A stretch of DNA of 38,872 bases from Linderina pennispora (lineage: Eukaryota > Kickxellomycota > Kickxellomycetes > Kickxellales > Kickxellaceae): assembly GCF_002104995.1 (NCBI RefSeq), contig NW_024468332.1, forward strand, positions 1 through 38,872, read 5' to 3'. The notes under the pieces were generated by a model that worked only from the letters and a program-made list of their open reading frames with translations, searched no databases and was not told the origin of the DNA. Numbering within the stretch: position 1 is the first letter of the stretch; every line of letters begins with the position of its first letter. Below, one piece after another: positions 1 through 9,601 of the stretch. The position numbers and the translations under genes are program-made.

Positions 1-23
1 AGTGGTAGAGGATTGACGTGGTG

Positions 24-212
24 GTAAGGTGAAAGAGCTTGCAAAACTGTGTGGAGAGCAATCAGGACCACATCGTCTGCTTATTTATTCATTGGAAAGG
101 GACCTTCAAACGAGCAGTCTGCCTACAAAGATGCACGCCTCCAAACCAATGTTTACAGTTGCAGACCAGGGCAGCCTTACATTATTTGATTATTTTTACT
201 ATGGCAACAAAG
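24..212. repeat. Diverged duplicate segment, copy 1 (partner at 1852-2045)
   Basis: This segment aligns with 1852-2045 on the same strand. Shared blocks are TAAGGTGAAA (24 and 1852), TCTGCTT (76 and 1910), a 44-base block (126-169 against 1958-2001, 33 of 44 identical by eye) and GGCAACAAAG (203 and 2036). The 44-base block translates to KMHASKPMFTVADQ here and KMCASKPMCTTADE in the partner, with several differences at third codon positions. The distance from that ATG to GGCAACAAAG is 72 nt here and 73 nt in copy 2, so the reading frame does not carry through. It is either a decayed coding fragment or duplicated flanking DNA of lipase genes; I cannot tell which. Confidence 0.6.
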
Positions 213-592
213 GGCTTTAGGATACAATGCTGCTCACCCAGCGAAAAACATACTATTATATGGGCCCTATATCGCACACAATCTGCATGGGCTCCCAAGG
301 CAGTACTAGAAAACTTGTTTATCCTTGAAAGCGGGCCACCTCGAAATGAGCGTTTGAACTTATTGAGGAGCGCCACTGTGCTACTCATTGAAACTGATGC
401 TGGCCAAGATGTGGCTTATTGCGTCAAACAGGAATATGTACATGTAGATGCCTTGACTGAGAATTTCCTGTCTTTCAGTAGTTAGTACCAATGCTACAGC
501 TTTTGCACTCTGCACTGTCTACGCCAGAGATAGCGTGTGAACGGAAGTGCTACTCAATGCTACTAAACTATATCATTTGTACATGAAATAAA
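213..592. other. Intergenic, 3' flank of lipase A
   Basis: No convincing gene. A plus-strand open frame of 148 codons runs through 39-485, but it has no recognisable domain, and its alignment to the partner segment near 2.1 kb needs a frame change. The stretch lies downstream of the minus-strand lipase A. Confidence 0.5.
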
Positions 593-1701
593 CTACATCC
601 CTGGGTAGCTCGAATGATCATATATACTCAATTCAAATATTGATAATGTGTCTGAACACTGGCCACGACGGTCCTGATAACATAGTGTGACGTTCCCATC
701 CTGAAACCACACTTCTGTGCCAAAGTGTACATATTCTGGGTTGTCTGGAGGTAAATGTGCCGCAATATCACCTCGGTTCACGGCACGATAGGCTGGAATC
801 TCAAGCCTGTTGATTGCATTAGCAAACTCAGAGTTGCCTAGCTTTGGAATTCCATACGTGTATAAGCGCAGTCTGCTCACTAGTTGTGGATGCTGGATGC
901 TGAGATCCAGCGCGCACAATGATGCGCGGGATCCGCCTAATGAATGCCCAGTAGCGAGTATTGCATAGTCAGGATACTGCTCCGCGAGGCTAGCAACATA
1001 GGGAATGATCCGAGGTTCGAGTGACACATATCCTTCATGAACACCTGCCATTACCTGAGACCCAGCGATGCTTGCAGGCCATGGAACAAGTTCGATATTG
1101 AATGAATCTCTCCAATCGCTCAGCTCCTTGGAACCACGGAACGAGACGACGATCAGCTTCTCTTTTGGATTATGAGCAATATACCCGGTGCTGCCGTTAA
1201 TGGCGTTCTCCCAGTAGACATCGACGATAGTTCCTTGGAATTCTGGCTTCTGGCATGTCTGGCAGCTCCACGACTTTCCGGTCAACTCGTAAGGCCCTTC
1301 AGCATACCTATAAAAGGCGGCTGGCAAGTGGTTAAGCGACCAAATGGCATTCAATCTTGCCCATATAAGAGCCTGTTCCGAATCTACTGTGCTCCTGGTC
1401 TACTATCTGTCCCTCAATTCGATGTGACAAATAGACATGCTTACCCTGCGTAATGTACTATTGTGGCTTCGATATCAAGGTTGTTCCGGATTGGTCTACC
1501 TTTGCCCGTATCCGGCATCGTCACTTGTGGTCTGGTGTTGATATCGACGCCGCTGCTGACCAATTTGCCTCCAAAACCAAGAACAACCACCAATACCGAA
1601 ATGAGAGAATCAATAATGTTGGAGCGCTTGGCAATGGCCGTGTATGTATGTGAATGTGGAGTGGGTAATGCAAGACTTGGCGCAACCATAGGCATAATCA
1701 T
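593..1701 (-). CDS. Secreted class 3 lipase A (two exons)
   Basis: Probable extracellular triacylglycerol lipase or esterase of the Rhizomucor/Thermomyces class 3 family. Exon 1 is 1701-1445, the intron is 1444-1308 (137 bp; GTAAGC donor, TATAG acceptor, CTTAAC branch candidate), and exon 2 is 1307-593. The joined protein has 323 residues. The junction gives HYAGYAEGPYELTGKSWSC, which aligns without a gap to the same region of lipase D. The nucleophile is Ser208 in GHSLG; Asp266 (NRGD) and His317 (before SSYPG) complete the triad, and FRGS at 142-145 lies at the oxyanion region. A KR pair at residues 25-26 followed by a hydrophobic stretch matches the prosegment of lipase C (KR at 26-27), which supports the ATG at 1701. 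The first 24 residues make a weak signal peptide with no basic residue. Closest paralogue in the window: lipase C. Confidence 0.85.
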
Positions 1702-1851
1702 TAGTCCGAGTATATATGCAGTTCGGGGTTGCTACAAGCATGGCTTTTGTATTAATAGCTGAAACATCAATTATGCTAAAAATTTCGTGTATACTCAGGG
1801 TGCCGACCTACAATCATTTCCGTGTCAAAAGGAAAGGGGTGAGCCGAGTTG

Positions 1852-2045
1852 TAAGGTGAAAAGTAATGTTATATGCAGAAAAGCGCGCTCGAGCCTCCAT
1901 GGAATGCTATCTGCTTTTATATTCGTCTGAGGAATCCTCCAATCCACAGCCTTTTTTCAAAGATGTGTGCTTCTAAGCCAATGTGTACCACTGCAGACGA
2001 GAAAACTGAAACCCGCAAACGTTTTGTTTTATTGAGGCAACAAAG
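1852..2045. repeat. Diverged duplicate segment, copy 2 (partner at 24-212)
   Basis: Second copy of the segment at 24-212, in the same orientation and offset by about 1.83 kb, roughly the length of lipase A plus its flanks. Here it lies 150-345 bp upstream of the lipase A start. A 126-codon open frame runs through it on the plus strand (1873-2253), with no recognisable domain. If it is promoter DNA of the minus-strand lipases, copy 1 would belong to another lipase gene just off the left edge of the window. Confidence 0.6.
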
Positions 2046-2573
2046 TGCTGAGGGATATACTATTGTCCAGGTCACAGAAAGGTGCCGTACTGCACAAGAC
2101 CTGTGGCCCAGAATTTCGAAAATACAGCCTCCCAACAAGAATAAGCTAGCCGATGTGGCACCCAACGAGCAAGGTGTACTTTTCTTGTGCATCGACAATT
2201 GTATAGGGACGCCGACGAAAATAAATGGCCGGTGGACAACTTTGCCATTGTGACACGGCTGCGGCTAAGTGGTGCATCCCTGATCGGCAATGGACCACAA
2301 ACCTATTTGCAGTAGCAGTACATGCTGCTTCGTTTGCACGGCAATAGTCGTGTCAGCTGCGTGTATGATCATGGGTGTGGCTGTCAATGTGCGGTCACCC
2401 CTCTGGCGCATTGAAATCGGGCCGTAAACCATATGACCTTCACCATCAGCCTAGCACACTATTGAGCGTGGGTCGGCTGCAAATATAGTCATAGCTCAAT
2501 GTGGTGTGCAAGGGCAGTGTATATGTAATAAAGGCTAGACAAGCAGTAAAAAGTGGTATCAAAAATACGACAG
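2046..2573. other. Intergenic, 3' flank of lipase B
   Basis: No gene recognised. It lies between the duplicated segment and the stop codon of lipase B. The open frames on both strands are short and look like no known family. Confidence 0.5.
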
Positions 2574-3542
2574 CTAGTGCAGTGGCTCAAAGTAAAGTCC
2601 TGGATACTCGTTATGCTGGTTCCAGGACCACTTGCTCAGCGGCACACTATCGGAGCATGTGCTACTATCTCCATCCCTTCCGCAAAAGTTCACCTTGCCG
2701 CTCAGATCATACCAGACCTGCTGTGCCTCATGGTAATAGTTCATGGCGATGGTGGGCACATGTGGTACCGGGTCTCCTCGGTTGACGACACGGAAAATAG
2801 GGAACTTTTGCTGCGACAGCCACTTTGCATGGACAATGTTGCCGACACGCGGCTGACCGAACGTAATCAGCTTCATGCGCGGGATCCATGCTGGCTTGGT
2901 GATTGCAAAGTCTGTAGCTGCCACGGCTGCCTCCCCGCCACCAAGAGAGTGGCCGGTAACGATGAGTGTGTAGTCTGGATATGTTGCCAGAAGTTTCTCC
3001 AAGGTATCTTTGACCTGGCGGTGGTTAGCCCGGTAGGCGGTGAGGAACCCAGCGTGCATGAGCGAGCCCGGCACAGGGATTGGGGAGGGGACCTGGATGA
3101 ACGTAAAGTCCTCAAGCCAGTCTTCCAGGGTGTAGCTGCCGCGATAGACAACAAAAATCTCCTTGGAGTTTGGATTATGCGCAATAAAGCCGGTGCTCGC
3201 AGGCGTGCGAACACTCCAGTGCAGGTCAACGACTGTGCCCTCAGTGCATGCCTGCTCGCAGTTCAGATGGCATGTCCATGATGTGCTGTTGACTTTGTAG
3301 GCAGCTCCAGCATAGGTTGCGTAGCGAGAGAGATCGTAATCAGACATGGTGCCGGTTTGCGAGTTGTTGGATACGTAGTCAGCGGCAAAGGGAGGCGGGT
3401 TGTCGATGGTGAAGTTGCCAAGCACGTTGACAATGCCGGCGATTTTCGAGCCAATGGAGTGTGCTTGCAGGGATGGTGCTGGCGCTGGAAGGGCGTTGGA
3501 GCTGATAGCAAGCGCCGATAAAAGTAGTGCGGTCTTGAACAT
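2574..3542 (-). CDS. Secreted class 3 lipase B
   Basis: Probable secreted triacylglycerol lipase, 322 residues, intronless. I chose the ATG at 3542 (MFKTALLLSALAISSNALPA) because it opens a textbook signal peptide. The frame reaches an earlier ATG at 3611, but that one abuts a TATAAA at 3611-3616 and would lie upstream of the transcription start. The class 3 core starts near residue 70. Ser199 in GHSLG (197-201), Asp257 (NRGD) and His310 (before NEYPG) form the triad; YRGS is at the oxyanion position. Four cysteines at 91, 95, 99 and 287-296 resemble those of its paralogues. It shares with lipase D, but not with A or C, the pattern KWLSQQ/HWLSSQ, PIFRVVNRGD and VPT..MN. Same strand as lipase A, with about 870 bp between them. 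Confidence 0.92.
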   Translation of the reverse strand: MFKTALLLSALAISSNALPAPAPSLQAHSIGSKIAGIVNVLGNFTIDNPPPFAADYVSNNSQTGTMSDYDLSRYATYAGAAYKVNSTSWTCHLNCEQACTEGTVVDLHWSVRTPASTGFIAHNPNSKEIFVVYRGSYTLEDWLEDFTFIQVPSPIPVPGSLMHAGFLTAYRANHRQVKDTLEKLLATYPDYTLIVTGHSLGGGEAAVAATDFAITKPAWIPRMKLITFGQPRVGNIVHAKWLSQQKFPIFRVVNRGDPVPHVPTIAMNYYHEAQQVWYDLSGKVNFCGRDGDSSTCSDSVPLSKWSWNQHNEYPGLYFEPLH

Positions 3543-3610
3543 CCTGGTAGAAGTGAAGATGGCGGTGTGAGGATGGACTTTCTCAGAGACGCTGGTTCCG
3601 TGGTGGTACA

Positions 3611-3616
3611 TTTATA
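3611..3616 (-). promoter_or_regulatory. TATA box of lipase B
   Basis: TATAAA on the minus strand, about 70 bp before the chosen lipase B start at 3542. The distance is close to that of the TATA boxes of CDD1, HMG-CoA lyase and the PPxY gene in this window. Confidence 0.6.
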
Positions 3617-4320
3617 TCCAGTGAATCTGTCCCCGTCCCTTCCAGGGTTCGGACAGCCCACTAATGACCCAGGCTCGCCTTGGTCGCCGATGAAAGTGAG
3701 GGCTCAGACAGGAGAAGGTGACATGTACGATAGTGGCCGAAATGGTTGTGATTTGCATAAGGCATCGCCATCCAACGACTACCCTTTTCAAGTGCACGTC
3801 ATCCTCTTGTGGCGAGAGCATTGCTGTGCACAGCTCCCCAATGAGCACGCAAGCGGATTCCCCCATTCTGTGAGCACTCGCTTGCCAGCAATCCTGTGGC
3901 ATTAGTGGAAGGTAGCACAGAGGTCCAATGTGCACATCCTCCAGGTTTGACAGGAGATAGAGGCGCTACTGATTTGGCAGCTCCTCAGCTGCGCGGCGCA
4001 TGTGAAATCTGGTCGCAACGCTGAGGCGGGCCTAGCGCACTTGACACCTTCCGCAAGCGACGGCTCATTTGCGAAGCAACGGCCGCGAGATCGTCGAGTG
4101 TGTGGAGCTGCAGGACTGTTTGGCCGTTTTTGGCGGAGGCCAATGCCGATTGCGCATGAAGCAAAGCGCATGTCTTGACCGTCCGATGTCGTTCGCTCTC
4201 TGCATAACGGGCCGCTGCACTAACAGCTGGGTGCAGATCGAATGACATGTATTCGCATATGGAAGCATTCAAAACCATCCATGTGAACTCTACAGTGTAT
4301 TGTAACCATATACGAGATTC
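3617..4320. other. Intergenic between lipase B promoter and EFL1 3' end
   Basis: About 700 bp holding the upstream region of lipase B and the 3' flank of EFL1. I see no coding sequence. Several overlapping minus-strand open frames of 70-100 codons have no family likeness. Confidence 0.5.
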
Positions 4321-7300
4321 TTACTTCTTGAGCGTACGCTGCTTCTCAGCATGCTCAATGATCTTGCGCTCAACAAACAGGCCCTTGCGCTTGCGCACCT
4401 TGTCCATGTACTTTTTGGCCAAGTTCTCTCTCTCGGCCTTCTCGCCCAGGTCCTCCAGCTCCTCTTCTGTAGTTGGCACCCAGAACGGATCAATGTCCAA
4501 GGGCTCGAACCCACGGAAGATTAGAAGCGGGATGGCCGCGCCCGATGTACGCTTGCGGATCTCATCGGCGAACCCAAACGATTCGACAATGGGGATGGCT
4601 GCCTTGATTGTGAAGTAGGGCGTGCCCTCCCGCATCTCCTCGGACAGGATGCGGCCACGGCGGCGCGCAATGACGCCGTACACTTTCCCGAGGACCTCGG
4701 AGGTTGCCTGGATATCGCAGGTATACATAGCAAGGTTGAGGCGCGGCGACCAGCTGAGGAAGCCAGATTTGATAGCATCCTTGACCAATGAGATGATTTG
4801 GCCCGAGAGGCTGCTGCTGGAGGACTTGGCGTCGATATCAGTGTTTGTGGAGAACTCCTTGATGGTGACGGCGGCACCAACCATGGGCTCAAAGCACAGG
4901 GGGCCAGAGCGGGTAGCGAGCTGGAATCCGGTGTTAATCGACTCTTCAAAGTCGCGGATGGTGTAGGTTGACTGCTGCGGTGCACCCTCTCGCGATGCAC
5001 CTTCCTCGTCGTCATCATCGTCACTGCTGTCTTCGCCATCCGAGAGCATAGGCGTACCGGTCATGGACGAGTTTGCGGTTGCGCGCTTGATCTGCGGGTT
5101 GAACCAGCTGGCAGCAGCTTGGCTCGACTGATCCAGAACGGACTTATCGTAGATCAGCATGTTAGGGCCGGTTTTCTTGGACCCAAACGATCGGATCCCG
5201 CTGCTAGTGATATGGTCCACCCGCTGCGGTTCCCAGCCCTTGCTCTTCTGGAAGCACGAGCGCAGACGGGCTTGCAGCCACGGACCGAGCTCCGAGGCCC
5301 TGGACGGTTTGGGCAGAGGGGTCTCACCACCCTCGTCATCGCTGGCGTTTTCTGCTCCAGCAGCCAGCGCAGCTTCTGCCTCCTCGAGCTCCTGGGCTAG
5401 CACATCGGCGGCGGCAGTCAGGCGCTTGTTGCGCTGGGAAGACGAGGAGAGACTGACAACACGCTGGATGTCGGACTCGTGACGCATCAGGAACCGGACA
5501 ACCTTGGGCGGCAGAGGTTCGACCTGCAACTTGATGGTGATCAGGCCATTAGAGGTGGTCAGCGACACCTGTCCGCGCGGCACACCCTCAGCAGGCTTGC
5601 CATATTCGTCATCGTCGTCGGTGGTATTCGAGGTGTTTGAGATAATGGCGAGCGACTGACCGCTGGCACCCATTTCCCCCAGCACGACACCGGGCTGGGC
5701 CGGCTGTCTAACAATGCCTTCCTTGAACGGGACAATTGGCTCAGATACGTGGATCTCGCACTGTGCAAACCGCTCACGCAAGTCCTTCAAGCATCGCTCC
5801 AGATGCAGTTCACCTGCCGTCACCAGAACGCGCTCGCCGGTGGCCTGCAGAATGACCTGGACACAAGGGTCAGCCAGATTGAGCAGCTCTAGGCCGTGTG
5901 CCAGCTTGCCCATGTCCTGGGGATTGACCGGCTCAAGGGCGACACGCACAATGGGATGGGTCTCGGTGTGCATGGCGGCCAGGTTCGGACATAGTTTGGG
6001 GTCGCTAGCCAGGGTGCCGCTCTTCAGGATGGCGCCAGCAAGACCGCGGATACCAAAGACGTTGCCGGCAGGCACCTCGGGAAGGGAAACGAATTCGCGG
6101 CCCATCATCATGTACAGGGCACGCACAGTGATTTGCTTGACGTGGTTCTGGGCATTAGCCTTCTTGGCATCGTATTTGGGCTGCATCGCCCAGACAGTGT
6201 CGCCGACGCGCAGGGTGCCGCTGTAGATGCGACCAAACCCGACCAGCACTTCCTCTTCCTTAGCATCCGGGTCAGCGTTCTCCTCCTCGTCGTCGTTGTC
6301 TTCGTTTGCAGCAGCATCGCTGGAGATTTCAAGCCTGTCCTTCACCGCCTCGGCGAGCGAATCAATCGACACTGCCTGCGGCTGACTATCGACCATGGGT
6401 GTCTCAGCACCACTGGCTGGAGTCATTGCACCCGACAGCGCAGACAGCGGCGTACCAGTGGACGCACGGTTCAAGGCGAGCTCGCGGCGAATTGCATCTC
6501 TGCCCCTAGCACGCATCTCGTCGGCCGACATCGTCATGCGATCGCGCTGCGATGTGCCGACATTGAACTCTGGCAACGTCATGCGTGGCACCGAGACAAT
6601 CTTCCCAATGTAGGCAACGAGTGGCAGTGGCTCATCCTTGGATCCTGCTGCACACTCGTACAAGGCGCGCTCCACAGGGTTCTTGGGCTTCGTCTCCTGC
6701 TCGCTGCTTGACGAGGACCTCGCGGACTTGGCCTCACCGTGCAGCAGTGGCGGCAGACGGACGGGCTGGGCACTGGCCGGGGACGGTAGCTGCTCGACAA
6801 TGGCCACCATGCAGGCCTGGGCCAGCGGCAGCCAGCCCTGCATAATGGCTGTCAGAAGCACGCGGCGGTCCTTGCTGCGGCGGTCGCGCGGAAGCACCTT
6901 GACGTCCAGTGCGCCAATGACCTTGTCGATCTTCTCCTGGTTCGGCTCCATCACAGCACTCTCGTAGACCTGCCAAATTGGCGTCAGACACAGCTGCACA
7001 AACAGCGGCGTAGCTGCTGCTGCCTTTCCTGGGCCGTACAGTTTCGAGAACTGCTTGTGCGTGAGCACGCGTCGCCGGTTCTTTGGGTCAATGAAGAAAT
7101 CGCCCCACATGAGCGGCTGGAGTTTGGCTGCCGACGGAATACCGAGCTTGGTGGCGAAGATCTGGGCAAAATGGTTGACGCGGAACGCCCATCCGTCGAT
7201 GGCCGAGCCGAACAGCACGTTGCCTTGCTCGGGCGAAAAGTAGATGTGTGAGTCGTCCTTTTCTTCCAGATACCAATCGATCATGGGCGCGTCGTCGCCG

Positions 7301-7947
7301 TGCGTCTCGCGCCACTTCTCCTTGGCCTCCTCCAGCTTGCGCGAGTCCTCGGCCAGCCGGTCACCTTCCCAGAAACCAGCCAGCACAGCATTGACCTGCT
7401 CAATCAGCTGCTGCATGTGCACGTATGCCTCGGCTGGGGTCATCTGCCACTCGACGATCAGCCGATCGATCTTGTTCAGGAACAGGACTGGATGCACGTT
7501 CTCTACCCATGCCTGCCGCAGGACACTGACAGTCTGTGTGCACACACCTTCCACCACATCAACCAGCACCAGCGCACCATCCGAGAGCCGTGCTGCCGAT
7601 GCAACCTCGGACGCGAAATCAACATGCCCCGGCGAGTCAATCAAGTTGATCAGATATTCCTCCGACTCCATCTCCTCAGCAGCCTCCTCCGAGGGCTTTC
7701 GCAGCAGCTTGTAGTAGAGGCTGATGCCACTGCTCTCCATCGTGATGCCGCGCTCCTGCTCATCCTCGCGGCTGTCCAGGTATCTGATTTTCCCTGCCAT
7801 TTTGTTGGATATGATGCCGTTGGTGGCCAGCAGTGCATCGCTGAGCGTCGTTTTGCCATGATCCACATGCGCTAGAACGCACACATTCCGAATGTTTTGC
7901 ACGTTCTTCTGCAGCTGGGCCAGCTTTACGGGCGGAACTACTGGCAT
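4321..7947 (-). CDS. EFL1: EFL1/Ria1 ribosome-maturation GTPase
   Basis: Cytoplasmic elongation-factor-2-like GTPase that, with Sdo1/SBDS, releases Tif6/eIF6 from pre-60S ribosomal subunits (known for the family). It is a single exon of 1208 residues, slightly longer than yeast Efl1. The G domain is intact: G1 AHVDHGKT at 26-33, G2 Thr69 in GITM, G3 DSPG at 104-107, G4 NKID at 158-161. EF-2-like domains II-V follow, including GRIYSG (domain II), GELHLERCL (domain III) and a C-terminal region with ARRRGRIL and FGFADEIRKRT. Two acidic, low-complexity insertions (rich in E/D and in S/D) lie in the middle and before domain IV, as in other Efl1 proteins and unlike EF-2. The HxTxxxR diphthamide loop of EF-2 is not expected in this family. 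It shares a 491-bp divergent upstream region with CDD1; a TTATAA at 8027-8032 is a weak TATA candidate. Confidence 0.96.
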   Translation of the reverse strand: MPVVPPVKLAQLQKNVQNIRNVCVLAHVDHGKTTLSDALLATNGIISNKMAGKIRYLDSREDEQERGITMESSGISLYYKLLRKPSEEAAEEMESEEYLINLIDSPGHVDFASEVASAARLSDGALVLVDVVEGVCTQTVSVLRQAWVENVHPVLFLNKIDRLIVEWQMTPAEAYVHMQQLIEQVNAVLAGFWEGDRLAEDSRKLEEAKEKWRETHGDDAPMIDWYLEEKDDSHIYFSPEQGNVLFGSAIDGWAFRVNHFAQIFATKLGIPSAAKLQPLMWGDFFIDPKNRRRVLTHKQFSKLYGPGKAAAATPLFVQLCLTPIWQVYESAVMEPNQEKIDKVIGALDVKVLPRDRRSKDRRVLLTAIMQGWLPLAQACMVAIVEQLPSPASAQPVRLPPLLHGEAKSARSSSSSEQETKPKNPVERALYECAAGSKDEPLPLVAYIGKIVSVPRMTLPEFNVGTSQRDRMTMSADEMRARGRDAIRRELALNRASTGTPLSALSGAMTPASGAETPMVDSQPQAVSIDSLAEAVKDRLEISSDAAANEDNDDEEENADPDAKEEEVLVGFGRIYSGTLRVGDTVWAMQPKYDAKKANAQNHVKQITVRALYMMMGREFVSLPEVPAGNVFGIRGLAGAILKSGTLASDPKLCPNLAAMHTETHPIVRVALEPVNPQDMGKLAHGLELLNLADPCVQVILQATGERVLVTAGELHLERCLKDLRERFAQCEIHVSEPIVPFKEGIVRQPAQPGVVLGEMGASGQSLAIISNTSNTTDDDDEYGKPAEGVPRGQVSLTTSNGLITIKLQVEPLPPKVVRFLMRHESDIQRVVSLSSSSQRNKRLTAAADVLAQELEEAEAALAAGAENASDDEGGETPLPKPSRASELGPWLQARLRSCFQKSKGWEPQRVDHITSSGIRSFGSKKTGPNMLIYDKSVLDQSSQAAASWFNPQIKRATANSSMTGTPMLSDGEDSSDDDDDEEGASREGAPQQSTYTIRDFEESINTGFQLATRSGPLCFEPMVGAAVTIKEFSTNTDIDAKSSSSSLSGQIISLVKDAIKSGFLSWSPRLNLAMYTCDIQATSEVLGKVYGVIARRRGRILSEEMREGTPYFTIKAAIPIVESFGFADEIRKRTSGAAIPLLIFRGFEPLDIDPFWVPTTEEELEDLGEKAERENLAKKYMDKVRKRKGLFVERKIIEHAEKQRTLKK

Positions 7948-8438
7948 TGTATCAAAAGTTGTAAGAGAGTAATATGTTGATTAGAAGTCGCTTGAATGGT
8001 GAGAGAGAGGCAAGGCCGGCGGAGGTTATAAGCAGTGGAATTTATGGGCCGCAGTTCATGGCGTGCTGCGGTATCACCAACAAAAAAACTGCGGCTCGGT
8101 TCGGCTGCAAACCAGCTCAGCGGGTTCTGGGTCTAGGCGCTGCCGGCTCTGCAGTGCATTTTAAACCCCTCGCTCCTCAGGCCATCTTTTGCTGCCGATG
8201 TGCGAGCCAAGGACGACTACATAGGTTGGTCGCACCTGCAAATCATGCCAGACCCCCCGCGTGCCGCAGGAGCAAGCGTGCATTTGCATCTTTGCATCAC
8301 CTCACCGTCTACACCTTGCCTATAAAAGACCCTCGGGAGCTCCAATTGCTTCTGAGAAAGGCCTCCCTTTCCCTTTCCCCGCTCTTCTATTTTCTACAGC
8401 TATTTTTCTCTTTGCAAATACAACCCAGCCTGTACACT
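7948..8438. promoter_or_regulatory. Divergent promoter region EFL1 / CDD1
   Basis: Region of 491 bp between the start codons of two divergently transcribed housekeeping genes. It contains the CDD1 TATA box and, right after it, a pyrimidine-rich stretch (about 8360-8420) typical of fungal leaders. No gene is seen. Confidence 0.5.
8321..8327 (+). promoter_or_regulatory. TATA box of CDD1
   Basis: TATAAAA, 112-118 bp before the CDD1 ATG at 8439 and followed by a CT-rich leader. Confidence 0.65.
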
Positions 8439-9171
<733 letters not shown>

Positions 9172-9601
9172 CATCACAGCGTACTTATTTGACCCGCTGG
9201 GTTGTGCCGCCTGCACTGCTCATGGTGAATAGCTCGCTCTAATTAAGCTATCTGCTCCTTGGTCAGCTCCATTAGCGTCTGAGTGCTCGACAGATGATAT
9301 CTTACAAAGGAACCGTATTACGATATCTTAATTAAAATGCTGTATTCCAATAAATGCTGCAAGAGAGGCAGCGGTAGGCATGCTCCACTATTGTGTATGT
9401 TACATAGAGATCGGTGTTGGCTTTTATTTCCAGAGACAAGCACTAGTAGCTATTGAGAGCATGCCAAGCAATCGCATACGAGTGTTGGCCCATAATCGGT
9501 CCCAACCAAGGCACTCGGCGTTGTCCTCTGCTCCGCTTCACGAAATCAGCTGCGATAGCTGTCTGCTACACTTTGTCTACTAGTCTACACACATCGAGAT
9601 A
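9172..9601. other. Intergenic between CDD1 and MT-A70 gene
   Basis: 430 bp, both neighbours on the plus strand. It holds the CDD1 3' end, including an AATAAA at 9349-9354 that could be the polyadenylation signal, and then the promoter of the next gene. No coding sequence is seen. Confidence 0.5.

Noticed and set aside
1010-1030. GGTTCGAG, similar to a tRNA B-box
   Set aside because: It lies inside the lipase A coding sequence, with no A-box or cloverleaf around it. No tRNA candidate was found elsewhere.
2553-3281. 242-codon plus-strand open frame
   Set aside because: Antisense to lipase B.
3700-3830. Possible third copy of the duplicated lipase flank upstream of lipase B
   Set aside because: Only AAGGTGA and a GTGCACGTC-like match are shared, with different spacing; not distinguishable from chance by eye.
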